From CAIYXB01 sp038146805 (GTDB lineage Bacteria; Cyanobacteriota; Vampirovibrionia; LMEP-6097), in the NCBI GenBank assembly GCA_038146805.1, contig JAYQSH010000005.1, forward strand, positions 124,001-188,000: DNA of 64,000 bases. Reading direction: 5' to 3'. This document shows positions 7,570 through 17,560 of the stretch, piece by piece. The notes below the pieces were generated by a model that saw only the letters and a list, made by a program, of their open reading frames with translations, was not told the DNA's origin and did no database searches. Within the stretch, counting starts at the first letter, position 1. The number at the start of each line of letters is the position of its first letter. Both the position numbers and the translations under genes were made by a program.

Positions 7570-8970
7570 TTAGACCTTATCTCGCTTTGCCCAAACATTA
7601 AAGAGCCTGTTGAAGTCATTGAGTGTAATTTGCTTAGCCCAAAAAACATAAACCAAATAGATAACTATTAAAATTTCATTTTGGAAAAATTGAAAAACAA
7701 GCACAGGCAATAAAACAAAATAAATGAAATCTAAGAGCTGGAGTTCCTTACGAGAAAACCAAAATTTAATCAACATTCTGACAGCGTTTGCAATAATTGT
7801 GGCAAAAACAGCACCTTTAATGCCCATAGAAGGTATCAACAATAAATTCATAACTATATTGATAATTAGACTTAAAGTCTTATAAAAAACTCTTGTCTTA
7901 TGTGAGGCTTTAGTTGTAAAAATTATCTCTGATGTATTTTCACAAATATTAATAACAGCCAAATACGCAAAACAAAAAGCTATTGCATAACCATCAACAT
8001 ATTTATCACCAAAAAACATATACAATATTTTTTCAGAGAAAAAATAAATAACATAAAAAGACAAAACAGCAGCTATATTGCTAAGGCGAAAAATATTTTT
8101 AATCGAATTGACATAGTCTTCATTTTTGTTTCTATAGGTATTATGCAAATTAGGAATCAAAGTATTTGAACCAGTTTTGATAAAACCTTGTATCGCTGAT
8201 GTGATTTTAGAAGGAATAGTATAAAAAGCAACAGCAGCCGAACCTAAAAATGAATTGATCATAACCCTATCAATTTTTGTTTGCACTCCCTGCAAAGGGT
8301 CAACAAAAGCATAGCCAAAACAATCATAAATCATCGACTTAATTGATGATTTTTCAATTTCAATATTGATAAATTTTATTGTAGTAATCCAAGATATAAA
8401 AAGTCGTATAATTTTTTCAAGAACAAAAGCTAAGACAAGGATTGATAAATCTTTTGTAAAATTTAAAACAAGGGCAATAATAGAGAGCCTTATTAGTTTA
8501 TTTAAAATTGAAATTGCAGAAATAAGCTTAAATTGCCCCAAAGCACGACGAGCAATACCAAAAACAAATGAAAAGCTTTCTAACAAATAAACTCCAATAT
8601 ACAAATAAATAATTTTTAAAATAAGGGGGTCCTTAACAGTAAATTTTGCAACAACAATAATCAACAAAGTCAGTGGCAAAAACATCAGAGCCTTAATCAA
8701 AAAAGCATTACCTATACCCTTATTTAAACCACTTTGAAAACCTTCTTTGTGTTCTGATGCAAATTTCATTATTGAATTATTGAGTCCAAAGTTAAAGAAG
8801 AATTTAAACAACTCCAAGAAAGCTTCTGCTGTAACAATGACTCCAAAAGCAATTGGGCTTAGTAATTTTGCTAATAAAAATGTAATAGCTAGCGATAAAC
8901 TCATAGAAACAATAGAGCTTGAAAACATATAAGCCAAAGATTTTATGATTTTATTTGTGCTCAGAATCAC
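7570..8970 (-). CDS. Polysaccharide flippase (Wzx/MATE-like, MOP superfamily)
   Basis: 466 residues with about 12-14 hydrophobic segments and short charged loops; the N-terminal pattern (SPIAFGVIVTAEAFLELFKFFFNFGLNN) is typical of RfbX/Wzx-type flippases that move lipid-linked sugar units across the inner membrane. The start is a GTG at 8970. The sulfotransferases and glycosyltransferase at 12.8-16.8 kb fit a role in building a surface polymer. The substrate cannot be read from sequence. Confidence 0.8.
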   Translation of the reverse strand: MILSTNKIIKSLAYMFSSSIVSMSLSLAITFLLAKLLSPIAFGVIVTAEAFLELFKFFFNFGLNNSIMKFASEHKEGFQSGLNKGIGNAFLIKALMFLPLTLLIIVVAKFTVKDPLILKIIYLYIGVYLLESFSFVFGIARRALGQFKLISAISILNKLIRLSIIALVLNFTKDLSILVLAFVLEKIIRLFISWITTIKFINIEIEKSSIKSMIYDCFGYAFVDPLQGVQTKIDRVMINSFLGSAAVAFYTIPSKITSAIQGFIKTGSNTLIPNLHNTYRNKNEDYVNSIKNIFRLSNIAAVLSFYVIYFFSEKILYMFFGDKYVDGYAIAFCFAYLAVINICENTSEIIFTTKASHKTRVFYKTLSLIINIVMNLLLIPSMGIKGAVFATIIANAVRMLIKFWFSRKELQLLDFIYFVLLPVLVFQFFQNEILIVIYLVYVFWAKQITLNDFNRLFNVWAKRDKV

Positions 8971-8988
8971 TATTTACTATTATTTCAT

Positions 8989-9019
8989 GAGACTACCCGG
9001 ACCGTGTTATTTTTGTCTC
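8989..9019 (-). repeat. 31-bp GAGACA/TGTCTC element
   Basis: Starts GAGACTA, contains CGGACCGTGTTATTTTTG and ends TCTC, the family core in inverse orientation to the 1048 copy. It lies in the 120-bp gap upstream of the flippase gene. Confidence 0.75.
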
Positions 9020-9090
9020 AGCACAATAAAACAGTAAGTCACAAAACAGCCAAATTGCAGATAAAAAAGGTATTTATTGATGCTCAGCAC

Positions 9091-11262
9091 CTAAGAATAA
9101 AGTTTCAACCATTCTTTTAAATCATTTTTATACTTTTTAACTTTCTTCTTACAATTATTTGAGCGATTTTTTGCTTTCTTTTTCATACACTTCGGTGCAA
9201 TAGGAGCAGGAGGAATATTATTGTTTTTGGAATTATCAATTATATTCGCTGTAGATTGACCATTACTCAAATAATAAGCATCATCTAAATCAATATCTAG
9301 AATATTCTCAAGCAATAAAATTGCCCTAGATTTAGAAAATTTAGATGCTAAGAAATTTGTTCTCAATTGATCTAAAGCAAGAAAAATTCTTTGTTGATTT
9401 TCTAGCTTTGTTTTCAAAAGTTTTAAATTATTGGAATTTTCAATTTGTGCATTAATAAAATCAATTTTTGTTTTTGCAAAATTTGTAAAGCTTAAAATCA
9501 ACTTTTCTGCTAATAAATTCAAGAATAAATCATTTGCTTCAGCAAATGAAACTCCAAGAGTGTTGGCAATTTCTTTAGCCCTTGTCAAATTATTGACATC
9601 AAAATTTTTAAATAAATTAGTCAGCAAAACTTGTTGCTCTGAATTTAAATCATTTTTCAAAATTTCTTTTTGCCAATCATATTTGGGATTATAAATTCCT
9701 GTAACCTGATTCAATTCTAAATCCCTTTGTATTTTAAGGAATAATTCATTTGCAACAAAAGCAGATTGAGTATTAAATAAATCAGCCGTAGAAAAACTAG
9801 TATGAATCTTTGCATCAAGAAAAGGAGCTGTTTGCGTATCAATAGTAAATTGATTAGGATCCATACAAGCAGAATTGGCACAAGCCACGCTTGGCTTTTG
9901 TCCCGGCTTAAAGATTTGAACTAGTGCCGCTGAGTCTTTATCATAAACTCTTATATTTTCAAAATCAGAAAGTTTTATATTTAGCTGCCCTGCACCAATT
10001 TTTAGAGTTCCAATTAAAATAGAGCCTTTAGACACCAATTTACCATTTACAAAAAAATCTTTTTTTGCAGTCATATATCGTTTCATTACCCTTGGCATAA
10101 TGTCAGTATTAATAACATTAGTCTCAATACTAAAATTCTTTTTTGTGGGAGCACTATCATCAATAACAATTGAGGCAAAATCAAAACCTTGTATTTGAGT
10201 AGTTCTTTGCATTGGTCTTAAAACACTACTAGAATTTAAGTAACCTAAATTAACTTGTAAAAAATTATTTTCATTTGCATAAACACTTGTAAACCTATTA
10301 GTAGAAGTATTCACTATATTTAATGGATTAAGCGAAGAAATAGTTTGCGATTGATCATAGAAAAAGCCACGTCCGCTTATTGCTTCAAAAATATTAAATC
10401 TCAATTCTTGTCTGGTAATTATCTGAGTTGTATCATCAACAGAGACTGTCTTACAAGGATCTTGATTAGGACAATTACACTGATTGCAAATTGGTTCAAG
10501 CGAGTTTGTGCTTGGACTTGATGCTAATCGCAATTGTGAGCCACTTAATATCTGTTCTTTTAATAATTTTTCATCGTCAACTTTTGATTTTAAAGTAATC
10601 ATCAAATTTAAAGCATTTGGCAAAGATTCTTCTTTTAAGATGAATGTTTTACAATCAGCAAAACTAATTTTAAATTGTTCTTTATGCTTGTTTACAAATT
10701 CTAAATTTTCTTCGCCAATAATCTTTTTGAGAAAACTTGCATCAATTGCTAAATAATCATTTGCAACAATATTTCTTAAATCCTGCAAATCCACGTTAAC
10801 AACTAAATCACGATCAAATATTTTTGAATTGTATATTGGATCACCTTTGACATAAGCTGTCTTGAAAAAATTAGTATGTTTTAACTCATATTCATAAAAT
10901 TCAAAATTTTTGTTATTAAACTCTAAACCAAATTTAATTGTTTTGTTTAATTGATTTTGTTTATGCATTTGTATATTATTCAAAAAAGTATCAAGGATTT
11001 GTTGATAATCTGTTTTACAAATATAATTATCATTCTGTTCTTTTTCTAGAGCCGTTTTACAAGCTAATATAGACTTCTGCAAATTTTGTATGAAATTTGA
11101 GGACTCAATCGCCAGTCTTTTTGAAGCAGTTAAAGAGGTTTCTTGCCAGCGACTATGCTCATTTAATTGCAAGTTATATTTTTTCAAATCAAAAAAACTT
11201 GAATTTAAAAAAGAACCTAAACTAATACAAAAAACAACTAAAGCAAGTGAAATGGCATACAT
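9091..11262 (-). CDS. Large membrane-anchored protein of unknown function
   Basis: I do not recognise this 723-residue protein. One N-terminal hydrophobic segment (MYAISLALVVFCISLGSFL) is followed by a long polar, Asn/Lys-rich region. This is the layout of a single-pass anchored or pilin-like surface protein. A cysteine cluster CNQCNCPNQDPC sits near residue 265 and could bind metal or form disulfides. The C-terminus is strongly basic (KKKAKNRSNNCKKKVKKYK). The ATG at 11262 is chosen over the one at 11295 because GGGGAGGGAG lies five bases ahead of it. It follows the phosphatase gene in the same direction after about 105 bp. Confidence 0.7.
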   Translation of the reverse strand: MYAISLALVVFCISLGSFLNSSFFDLKKYNLQLNEHSRWQETSLTASKRLAIESSNFIQNLQKSILACKTALEKEQNDNYICKTDYQQILDTFLNNIQMHKQNQLNKTIKFGLEFNNKNFEFYEYELKHTNFFKTAYVKGDPIYNSKIFDRDLVVNVDLQDLRNIVANDYLAIDASFLKKIIGEENLEFVNKHKEQFKISFADCKTFILKEESLPNALNLMITLKSKVDDEKLLKEQILSGSQLRLASSPSTNSLEPICNQCNCPNQDPCKTVSVDDTTQIITRQELRFNIFEAISGRGFFYDQSQTISSLNPLNIVNTSTNRFTSVYANENNFLQVNLGYLNSSSVLRPMQRTTQIQGFDFASIVIDDSAPTKKNFSIETNVINTDIMPRVMKRYMTAKKDFFVNGKLVSKGSILIGTLKIGAGQLNIKLSDFENIRVYDKDSAALVQIFKPGQKPSVACANSACMDPNQFTIDTQTAPFLDAKIHTSFSTADLFNTQSAFVANELFLKIQRDLELNQVTGIYNPKYDWQKEILKNDLNSEQQVLLTNLFKNFDVNNLTRAKEIANTLGVSFAEANDLFLNLLAEKLILSFTNFAKTKIDFINAQIENSNNLKLLKTKLENQQRIFLALDQLRTNFLASKFSKSRAILLLENILDIDLDDAYYLSNGQSTANIIDNSKNNNIPPAPIAPKCMKKKAKNRSNNCKKKVKKYKNDLKEWLKLYS

Positions 11263-11367
11263 GATAACTCCCTCCCCAAGGATTAAATGCGCCAAAAAAA
11301 ATACTAGCTTGTAATACTTTTTTTTTGCAAGTTATTTTTTCAAATACTCAAAAAACAAGTGCTCTTA

Positions 11368-12809
11368 CTATTTTTTTTCATCTAAAATTTTGAAAGAATC
11401 GAAGACTTGGGCATTTTCACCTACCATTTTAAATTCTAACTTTTTGCTTGTTGCATTTAAAAAGGCAGTACCAAGGCTTTGTTCACGAATGACAAATCGT
11501 GAATCTTCAATATCACTAATTTTTTTAAATGCAGCACCAGAATTACCCATAATCACATAAAGTGGATAATCATTCTTGAAATAAATATTTTTGTTTGTTG
11601 CAGCTTTAACAAATTTATACTTTGGAATATTAGCTTCCTGCAAAAGTTTTGCGTATTTGTAATTTTTTATTTTTTAGGGTCATCAACTGCTTTCAGCATT
11701 AAATCAGAATTTAATGCTTGCTCTTGTCTTTCTAACCTTAGCGGAAAAGATCTTTGGTAATTATGAATATGTCCACAAACGATTAAATCTACATTGTATT
11801 TTTCAAAAACAGGGCTTAAATAAGCTCGAATCCATGGTTTCCATATTTTGACATCTTTTTTTTCATCTTTACTTTTTTGAGTTAAGGGCGGTTGATGAAA
11901 AAATACCACCGTCCATTTTTTTGTATTTTGTTTCAAATCTTTTTCTAACCAAGTTAGCATTTTATTGGATTTAGAACTTTGCTGAGTCCAAGCTTTTTCA
12001 AAATTAGTACCATCATAATCTTCCCAAAAAGAATCATAACTATCCAAAAAAATTAAATGCACATCACCTTGATCAACCGAATAAAAAACCTCATTATCAG
12101 GTAGTGTAAACAACTTATAGTAAACACCATGAGGATTAGGATATGAGCGAGCCGAATAGCTTAAATCATCTACATTATAGCCAGCATCATGGTTACCCAA
12201 GACCAAATAAGTTGCAAATTTTGACAATAAATCTTCATAAGGTTCAAAAAAACCTCTTATATAATTGTCTTTTGTTCCTTTAGGATATGCATTATCTCCG
12301 AGCATAACTAAAAAATCTAAATTATTATTCTTATTTGCTTTTAAATATTTACTAAAGCCTGCTTTTGCTTTGTATTGAGAATTTCTTACTTTCTTACGAA
12401 TATCAAGATCACCTTCAATACCTGGATCCCCAAAGATAGCAATATTTACTTCAGTCGGGTTCTTTTCAAGAGTTTTAAAAGAAAAAGTTTTAGTGTTTGC
12501 TTTGTTTTTCAATAAAAGCAAATCTTCTTTTTTCTTAGAATAAATTTTGTAATTATAAATGTGATTTTCTTTCAAATTATGAATGACTATTTCGTGTTTC
12601 TTTTTTAAGACAAAATCAGTAATCAACCGAGATTGCTTACCATCTAAAAGCTCTACAATTGAAGGGCTTTTTTCAGAGCTCATCCATTTTACAACTACTG
12701 AATTAGCGCTAGGTAATTGCAGGTAAGGTCCTATATCAATTTTGTTTTTTGCATAAACAAGATTCACCTGTATTAAAACAAAAATTAAAAATATTTTTTT
12801 TAATTGCAA
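11368..12809 (-). CDS. Purple-acid-phosphatase-like secreted metallophosphoesterase, frameshifted
   Basis: A signal peptide (KKIFLIFVLIQVNLVYA) precedes a fibronectin-like domain and a calcineurin-type core with the metal motifs AIFGDPG, MLGDNAYP, VLGNHDAG, FFHQPP and VCGHIHNYQRSFP. The frame stops at 11667 (DDPKK). One extra A in the A6 tract continues it as KNYKYAKLLQEANIPKYKF into 11643-11368, whose GNSGAAF and LEFKMVGENAQVFDSF match the usual C-terminal domain. So this is one gene of about 478 residues with a single-base loss. The start is a TTG nine bases after AGGAGG. It closes the operon 14750-11368. Confidence 0.83.
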
Positions 12810-12822
12810 ATCAAATTTCCTC

Positions 12823-13803
12823 CTAACTAATTAAATCTGTGAATAACCTTGTTGATTTTTCAAAAGCTAAATTAGTATATTCTTTAAAAACATTAATTGA
12901 ATCGACTAAGGTAAAATCTTTTTGTGGATTTTCGTAGCCCAAAGCTTTGAGCTCGTGCCTCAAATGCCAATTTAAAAGCCTTTGTTCTTTTTCATTTAAT
13001 TCTTTTTGCCAAGCTCCTACTCTTGTCGAATCCAACTCTTCCATTGCTTTGTGCTTCCAACTACTTTCCCAAGCAGAAAAAATATTAGAATCTTTTTGCT
13101 CTTGTGTATCTAGCATTTGTGTTTCAAACTGATAATCACAAAAAAGACAAAGTCTTTTTATAGAAGTTACAGGATCAAACAAAAGATCTTCATAACGAAT
13201 ACTTATGTAGTTATCAACTTTGTTAGCATATTTATTAGCAATTTTCATACCCAATTTTGCATAACGCTTCCAAAATCTTGAATTATTTAACAAGCCCTCT
13301 GGTCGCCAAGGCATTTTAATTAAAGAATTTACAGTATCACGACCATCACGAATCAAATGAATAATTTTTGCATTTGGATAGAACCTTAAAATCTCATCAA
13401 TATTCAGAAGGTGTTGAGGAGTTTTTTCACAGCAATTTGTTTTATTGTTTCTTTTTAAGAGCATTAACATAAGCGCGTCAAAAATTCTTTTTTGATTTTG
13501 TTCTTCAGTGGATAAATTTAGGTCAGGTTCTGTCTTTTGTAAGATCGTTTCTGAAAATTCCTGAAAATCAATTTTTAGTAAAGAACAAAAATCTTCTACT
13601 CTAGTCTCTGCAAAAAATTCTTGCAATAATTTGTCATTGAGTACTTGCCAATTATATTTTTTAGACTTAATTAGATGATTAAAAAAATGTATCTCAGTTG
13701 CTGAAGCGATTTGGCTATGGTTATTTAAAATCTTTGCCAAAATAGTCGTACCCGAACGCGGGCAGCCAACAATAAAAATAGGTTTAGTAAGAGTATCTAT
13801 CAT
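12823..13803 (-). CDS. Sulfotransferase family protein
   Basis: 326 residues. The PAPS 5'-phosphosulfate loop is near the N-terminus (IFIVGCPRSGTTILAKIL) and the 3'-phosphate motif is LIRDGRDTVNSL, as in the Sulfotransfer_3 family that moves sulfate from PAPS to hydroxyl or amine groups. Its ATG overlaps the stop of the upstream alkaline-phosphatase-fold gene (ATGA), so the two are translationally coupled. The acceptor is unknown; lipid, sugar or peptide are all possible. Confidence 0.85.
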   Translation of the reverse strand: MIDTLTKPIFIVGCPRSGTTILAKILNNHSQIASATEIHFFNHLIKSKKYNWQVLNDKLLQEFFAETRVEDFCSLLKIDFQEFSETILQKTEPDLNLSTEEQNQKRIFDALMLMLLKRNNKTNCCEKTPQHLLNIDEILRFYPNAKIIHLIRDGRDTVNSLIKMPWRPEGLLNNSRFWKRYAKLGMKIANKYANKVDNYISIRYEDLLFDPVTSIKRLCLFCDYQFETQMLDTQEQKDSNIFSAWESSWKHKAMEELDSTRVGAWQKELNEKEQRLLNWHLRHELKALGYENPQKDFTLVDSINVFKEYTNLAFEKSTRLFTDLIS

Positions 13804-14750
13804 AAATCTAATAAAGGTTTTTCTCTACTTATCATAAAGCACATCATAGGTACATTCATAACCAAAGGATGATAAATACCGTGTCCCCAAAAACCATCCT
13901 CTCCAAAAGCTTCACCGTGATCTGCTGTTAAAATCACCAAAGTATTTAAAGGCAATAATTCAAAAAACTTACCTAATACCGAGTCTAAATGTTCTGCAGC
14001 TTTAATTTGTGCATCATGCAACTTAGAGCCGAGTTCAGCTTTCTTTTGCTCATCTTCTTGAGGCGGAAAAAGCATATGGTCACGAGCATTCATAGAATAC
14101 TCCTCTCTATCTTTGCCATAGTGCATATAAGGAGTATGCGTTTCATAGAAATTTATAAAACTAAAAAATCTTTTTGAATTTGCATTTTTAAAAAGTTTTT
14201 TTATTGTATAGTTCACCTGAGCTTCAGCACTTTGAGCACGAACATATTTAAAATCATCAAAGTTCTTTACCAAAATTTCTTTATCAAACCAATTTGCAGC
14301 ACCAGAGCCAACAGTATAAAAACCTAATTTTTTTAGACCATGAATCATATCTTTTTTTGAAGCTTGTAAATTTAATGTTTTTAAACCAGAGTCACCACCT
14401 AAACTTGCACCGGCTTTGTGCATTTTAAAAAGTTGTTTTGTAAACCTGTTTAAATACGGAATATTTTCATGAACCATTGGTAAAATCCCAGTAAAAAAAG
14501 AAATGTGAGCAGGCAAAGTATAAGTTGCGGGAGTCCAGGCGCTATAAATTTTGCCATAGCTATCCAAGATTGGAGTATCGGCTTTTAATAAAGAATCATA
14601 ACGACATGAATCCAAAGTGATTAAGACATAATTTAATTCTTGATGATTTTGAAAAACTTTTTGTTCTTTTATCTCGGTAACTTTGTTAAAGTTATAAGAA
14701 TTAATCCAAAATCTAATTTGTTTTTTGATAGTTTGCAAAAAGCTAGACAC
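13800..14750 (-). CDS. Sulfatase / alkaline-phosphatase superfamily hydrolase
   Basis: 316 residues with the alkaline-phosphatase fold signature: YVLITLDSCRYDS (metal Asp), TYTLPAHISFFTG (nucleophile) and LTADHGEAFGEDGFWGHG (metal Asp/His). The nucleophile position carries Thr, not the Cys/Ser of C-x-P-S-R, so a phosphohydrolase or phosphoglycerol transferase is as likely as a true sulfatase. There is no signal peptide. The start is GTG at 14750, with TATAAT ending seven bases ahead. First gene of the operon with a sulfotransferase and a phosphatase. Confidence 0.8.
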   Translation of the reverse strand: MSSFLQTIKKQIRFWINSYNFNKVTEIKEQKVFQNHQELNYVLITLDSCRYDSLLKADTPILDSYGKIYSAWTPATYTLPAHISFFTGILPMVHENIPYLNRFTKQLFKMHKAGASLGGDSGLKTLNLQASKKDMIHGLKKLGFYTVGSGAANWFDKEILVKNFDDFKYVRAQSAEAQVNYTIKKLFKNANSKRFFSFINFYETHTPYMHYGKDREEYSMNARDHMLFPPQEDEQKKAELGSKLHDAQIKAAEHLDSVLGKFFELLPLNTLVILTADHGEAFGEDGFWGHGIYHPLVMNVPMMCFMISREKPLLDL

Positions 14751-14854
14751 ATCACCTATTATAAAAATTATTTACAAACAATGATAAATAAGTTTTAAAT
14801 ATTAATGCTATCTCAAAGAAGAAAGCGTGATACATGATAATATATTGCTGTTAT

Positions 14855-15826
14855 ATGAAAATCAAAAAACCAGTTTTTATTATAGGTTGCCCCAGAAGTG
14901 GTACTACTCTTCTTTATACAATTTTGAAATCATCAAATCAATTTTGGGCATCACACAGTGAAGCACATTTTGTTTGGCAAAAATTTATTCCAGACCAAAG
15001 AGATCCAATGTTTGCTGTGCATTTAGACGAAAAGGATTATTCGCCAGAAGATGATGAGTATTTGAACAATAAATATTCTGAGAGAGTTTATCAACATGAT
15101 TTCCTCGGAAATATTTCTCAATATGCTTTTTACAATAAATTCAGAAAAATTTTATCGCCTCTTTATTTTTTATGGAGAAATTTTTTAAGAATCACACGTA
15201 AAATGATGCCCGGAGAATATAGAGTCTTAGACAAGACTCCTCCAAATACTTACAGGGTGAGTTACCTTGCAAAAGCATTCCCTGATGCAAAATTTATTTA
15301 CATTACTCGACATGCAGCAACAAATATTAGTTCTTTAATTGAGGGTTGGAAATCAACCGGTAGATTCAACTTTAAATTCAGAAATTTTTATAAGGAAAAC
15401 TCTGAAATAGATATTAAAGGCTACGAAGGTAATGTCTGGAAATTCACTCATGCACCGGGCTGGCAAGAATACCTAAAAAAACCACTTGAAGAAGTTTGCG
15501 CTTTCCAATGGCTTTCTGCTCATAAATATTCTTTAGATAGTTTTGCTTCGATTGACACAAACAGACAAATGCAAATCAAGTACGAAGACTTAATAGCAAA
15601 TCCAGCAAATCTAATAAAAGAAATTTGTCAGTTTTTAGAGATTGAATATGATCAAGCAATTAAACAAAACTCTGAAAAACTTCCAGTGGTTTCAACTAAC
15701 ACAAAACCTGATCCAAAGAAATGGTTGAAAAACAAGGATTTAATTTTAAATATCGCAGACCAAGTTAATGAGATGAATGAAAAATTAGGTTACGAAAAAA
15801 TCGAAACTGCGGAATTAGTAAGTTAA
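14855..15826 (+). CDS. Sulfotransferase family protein (second copy)
   Basis: The PAPS-binding loop FIIGCPRSGTTLLYTIL opens the protein; YITRHAATNISSLIEGWK is the likely 3'-phosphate region, and YEDLIANPANLIKEICQFL is the usual C-terminal sulfotransferase motif. I chose the ATG at 14855 rather than 14834: it gives the family's normal start and TATATT ends eight bases before it. It is divergent from the 14750 operon and followed after six bases by a glycosyltransferase, so surface-glycan sulfation is the likely setting. Confidence 0.85.
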   Translation: MKIKKPVFIIGCPRSGTTLLYTILKSSNQFWASHSEAHFVWQKFIPDQRDPMFAVHLDEKDYSPEDDEYLNNKYSERVYQHDFLGNISQYAFYNKFRKILSPLYFLWRNFLRITRKMMPGEYRVLDKTPPNTYRVSYLAKAFPDAKFIYITRHAATNISSLIEGWKSTGRFNFKFRNFYKENSEIDIKGYEGNVWKFTHAPGWQEYLKKPLEEVCAFQWLSAHKYSLDSFASIDTNRQMQIKYEDLIANPANLIKEICQFLEIEYDQAIKQNSEKLPVVSTNTKPDPKKWLKNKDLILNIADQVNEMNEKLGYEKIETAELVS

Positions 15827-15832
15827 GGTCAA

Positions 15833-16834
15833 ATGCTGCTTTCAATAATCATTGCAACATATAATCGAGCTAACGCTGTCAAAGAGCTAGTTGAAGCACT
15901 CGAAAAACAATTTGCAAAGCTTGCCATAGACTTTCCAAAAGAAAAATTAAGCGAAGAAATTGAGCTTATTGTTGTTGATAATAATTCACAAGATGATACT
16001 GGAGCTATTTTATTTCAAAAACTTTCAGAGCAAAATAGAAAAAAAACAGACTTCTTAAAACTCAATTATTTTTTAGAAATAGAACAGGGATCTTCACCTG
16101 CGCGCAATCGTGGAATCAAAGAAGCAAAAGCAAACTTACTTGCCTTTTTAGATGATGACATAGAGCTTGATGCTAACTGGCTAAAAAATGTTTATCAAAT
16201 TGCTTTAACAAAACCTGAAAATCTTTGCCAAGGAGGTCGAGTTATACCAATTTGGCAAGCAGAAACATTGCCAGAGTGGCTTAGCTTAACACCACCATAC
16301 GAAATCATTCAATCTTGCTTTCCTGCCCATGATCATGGTTTAAATAAAAAAAGCTATCCGTTTGAATTTGCAGATACAGCACGAAAAATTCAAAATCCTA
16401 TTTCAGCATGTTTTATTTGTTCAAAAGATATTTTCTTAAAGCATGGAGACTTCAGATTAGACCTTGGTATCAAAGCCAATGAAAGAGGGGCTTGCGAAGA
16501 TACTGAATTTTTCTGGAGACTCCTCAAAGAAAAAATCAATGTTGAATATAACCCTGAAATAACAGTTTTACATCCTATCGTCAAAGAAAAGATAAGCAAA
16601 GATTTTGTTTTGAAGTGGTATCGTTTACTAGGACAAACTCTTGAATATATGAAAGACAAAAAAATCACTCACCTAAATCCTGAAGCTGAAATTTCACCAA
16701 AACCACAATTGATAATTAAACTTTGGCTTTTTAGAATAATTAGAATTTTTAGTTTTACTGCAAAAAAATCTTTTTGGTTTGATTGTCAAAAATCCTACAC
16801 AAAGGGACAAATAGACTACCAAAAATTACTTTAA
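15833..16834 (+). CDS. Family 2 glycosyltransferase
   Basis: 333 residues with a GT-A fold: SIIIATYNRAN at the start, IVVDNNSQDDT, SSPARNRGIKEAKANLLAFLDDDIELD (the DxD-type metal site is DDD) and GACEDTEFFWRLL, a catalytic acid motif. No membrane segment is obvious except a hydrophobic stretch near the C-terminus that may associate with the membrane. It lies six bases behind a sulfotransferase in a probable two-gene operon. The sugar donor and acceptor cannot be read. Confidence 0.88.
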   Translation: MLLSIIIATYNRANAVKELVEALEKQFAKLAIDFPKEKLSEEIELIVVDNNSQDDTGAILFQKLSEQNRKKTDFLKLNYFLEIEQGSSPARNRGIKEAKANLLAFLDDDIELDANWLKNVYQIALTKPENLCQGGRVIPIWQAETLPEWLSLTPPYEIIQSCFPAHDHGLNKKSYPFEFADTARKIQNPISACFICSKDIFLKHGDFRLDLGIKANERGACEDTEFFWRLLKEKINVEYNPEITVLHPIVKEKISKDFVLKWYRLLGQTLEYMKDKKITHLNPEAEISPKPQLIIKLWLFRIIRIFSFTAKKSFWFDCQKSYTKGQIDYQKLL

Positions 16835-16869
16835 AACAGTGGTCTTGGTGCCTGGCACGATGATTACAC

Positions 16870-17433
16870 TTAATCTAAATAAAAAACTGTTACCACTTTA
16901 TTTAGCGAATGCGCAAAATCTATAGCGTCCAATAAAGTTTTTGAATCTCTATACAAAAAACAAATTAATTGCTGGCAATCAGAAACAATTTCGCGATTAC
17001 AAAGACGACTCGCATCAGCCAAAAGCATATGCTCACGCTCTTTATGCTCAATTATATGCTTTACACCAATTAGTTGATCTTGCACTTCTTTGATCTGTTG
17101 AGCAATTGTTTGCGGCAAAATCACACGTAATTGCTCTGAACTAGCTTTAAGTGTTCCTTTGATAGTCGCATAATTAGTACCGCAGTATCCACCACTAGTA
17201 ATGATAGTGTGGCCACTACTTGCTAAACCAAAGGCAATCATTTCAATAATTTTTATTTGACTCATAGATAAATCTTTTGAGCCAATCATGCCTATTGCGC
17301 GTTTTCCCTCTCCTGAAATGTTTTTAAACTCTTCATTTAAATCCTGAGTTGAAGGAGGCAAGTCAATAGTAGTTTCAGCAAATCCCGAAAGATTTGTATC
17401 TGACACCGCCGAATCGTTAAAAAAGTTTTCCAT
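16870..17433 (-). CDS. SLOG/DprA-like Rossmann-fold protein
   Basis: 187 residues. RAIGMIGSKDLSMSQ, FGLASSGHTIITSGGYCGTNYATIKGTL and LRVILPQTI match the nucleotide-binding core of DprA/Smf and related SLOG proteins. The winged-helix C-terminal domain of true DprA is missing and the protein is short, so a role in DNA uptake should not be assumed; nucleotide or ligand sensing is equally likely. It converges with the glycosyltransferase and is divergent from pcrA. Confidence 0.65.
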   Translation of the reverse strand: MENFFNDSAVSDTNLSGFAETTIDLPPSTQDLNEEFKNISGEGKRAIGMIGSKDLSMSQIKIIEMIAFGLASSGHTIITSGGYCGTNYATIKGTLKASSEQLRVILPQTIAQQIKEVQDQLIGVKHIIEHKEREHMLLADASRLCNREIVSDCQQLICFLYRDSKTLLDAIDFAHSLNKVVTVFYLD

Positions 17434-17560
17434 AATCTTATGAGATTTTACTAATATATTCTACCCAGTTACGAAGATAATCTATAATAGCTAAATACAA
17501 AAGCTTGAAATTAATAATAGCAATATTACAGGCACAGTTGATACTAAAGAAAAAATAAAG

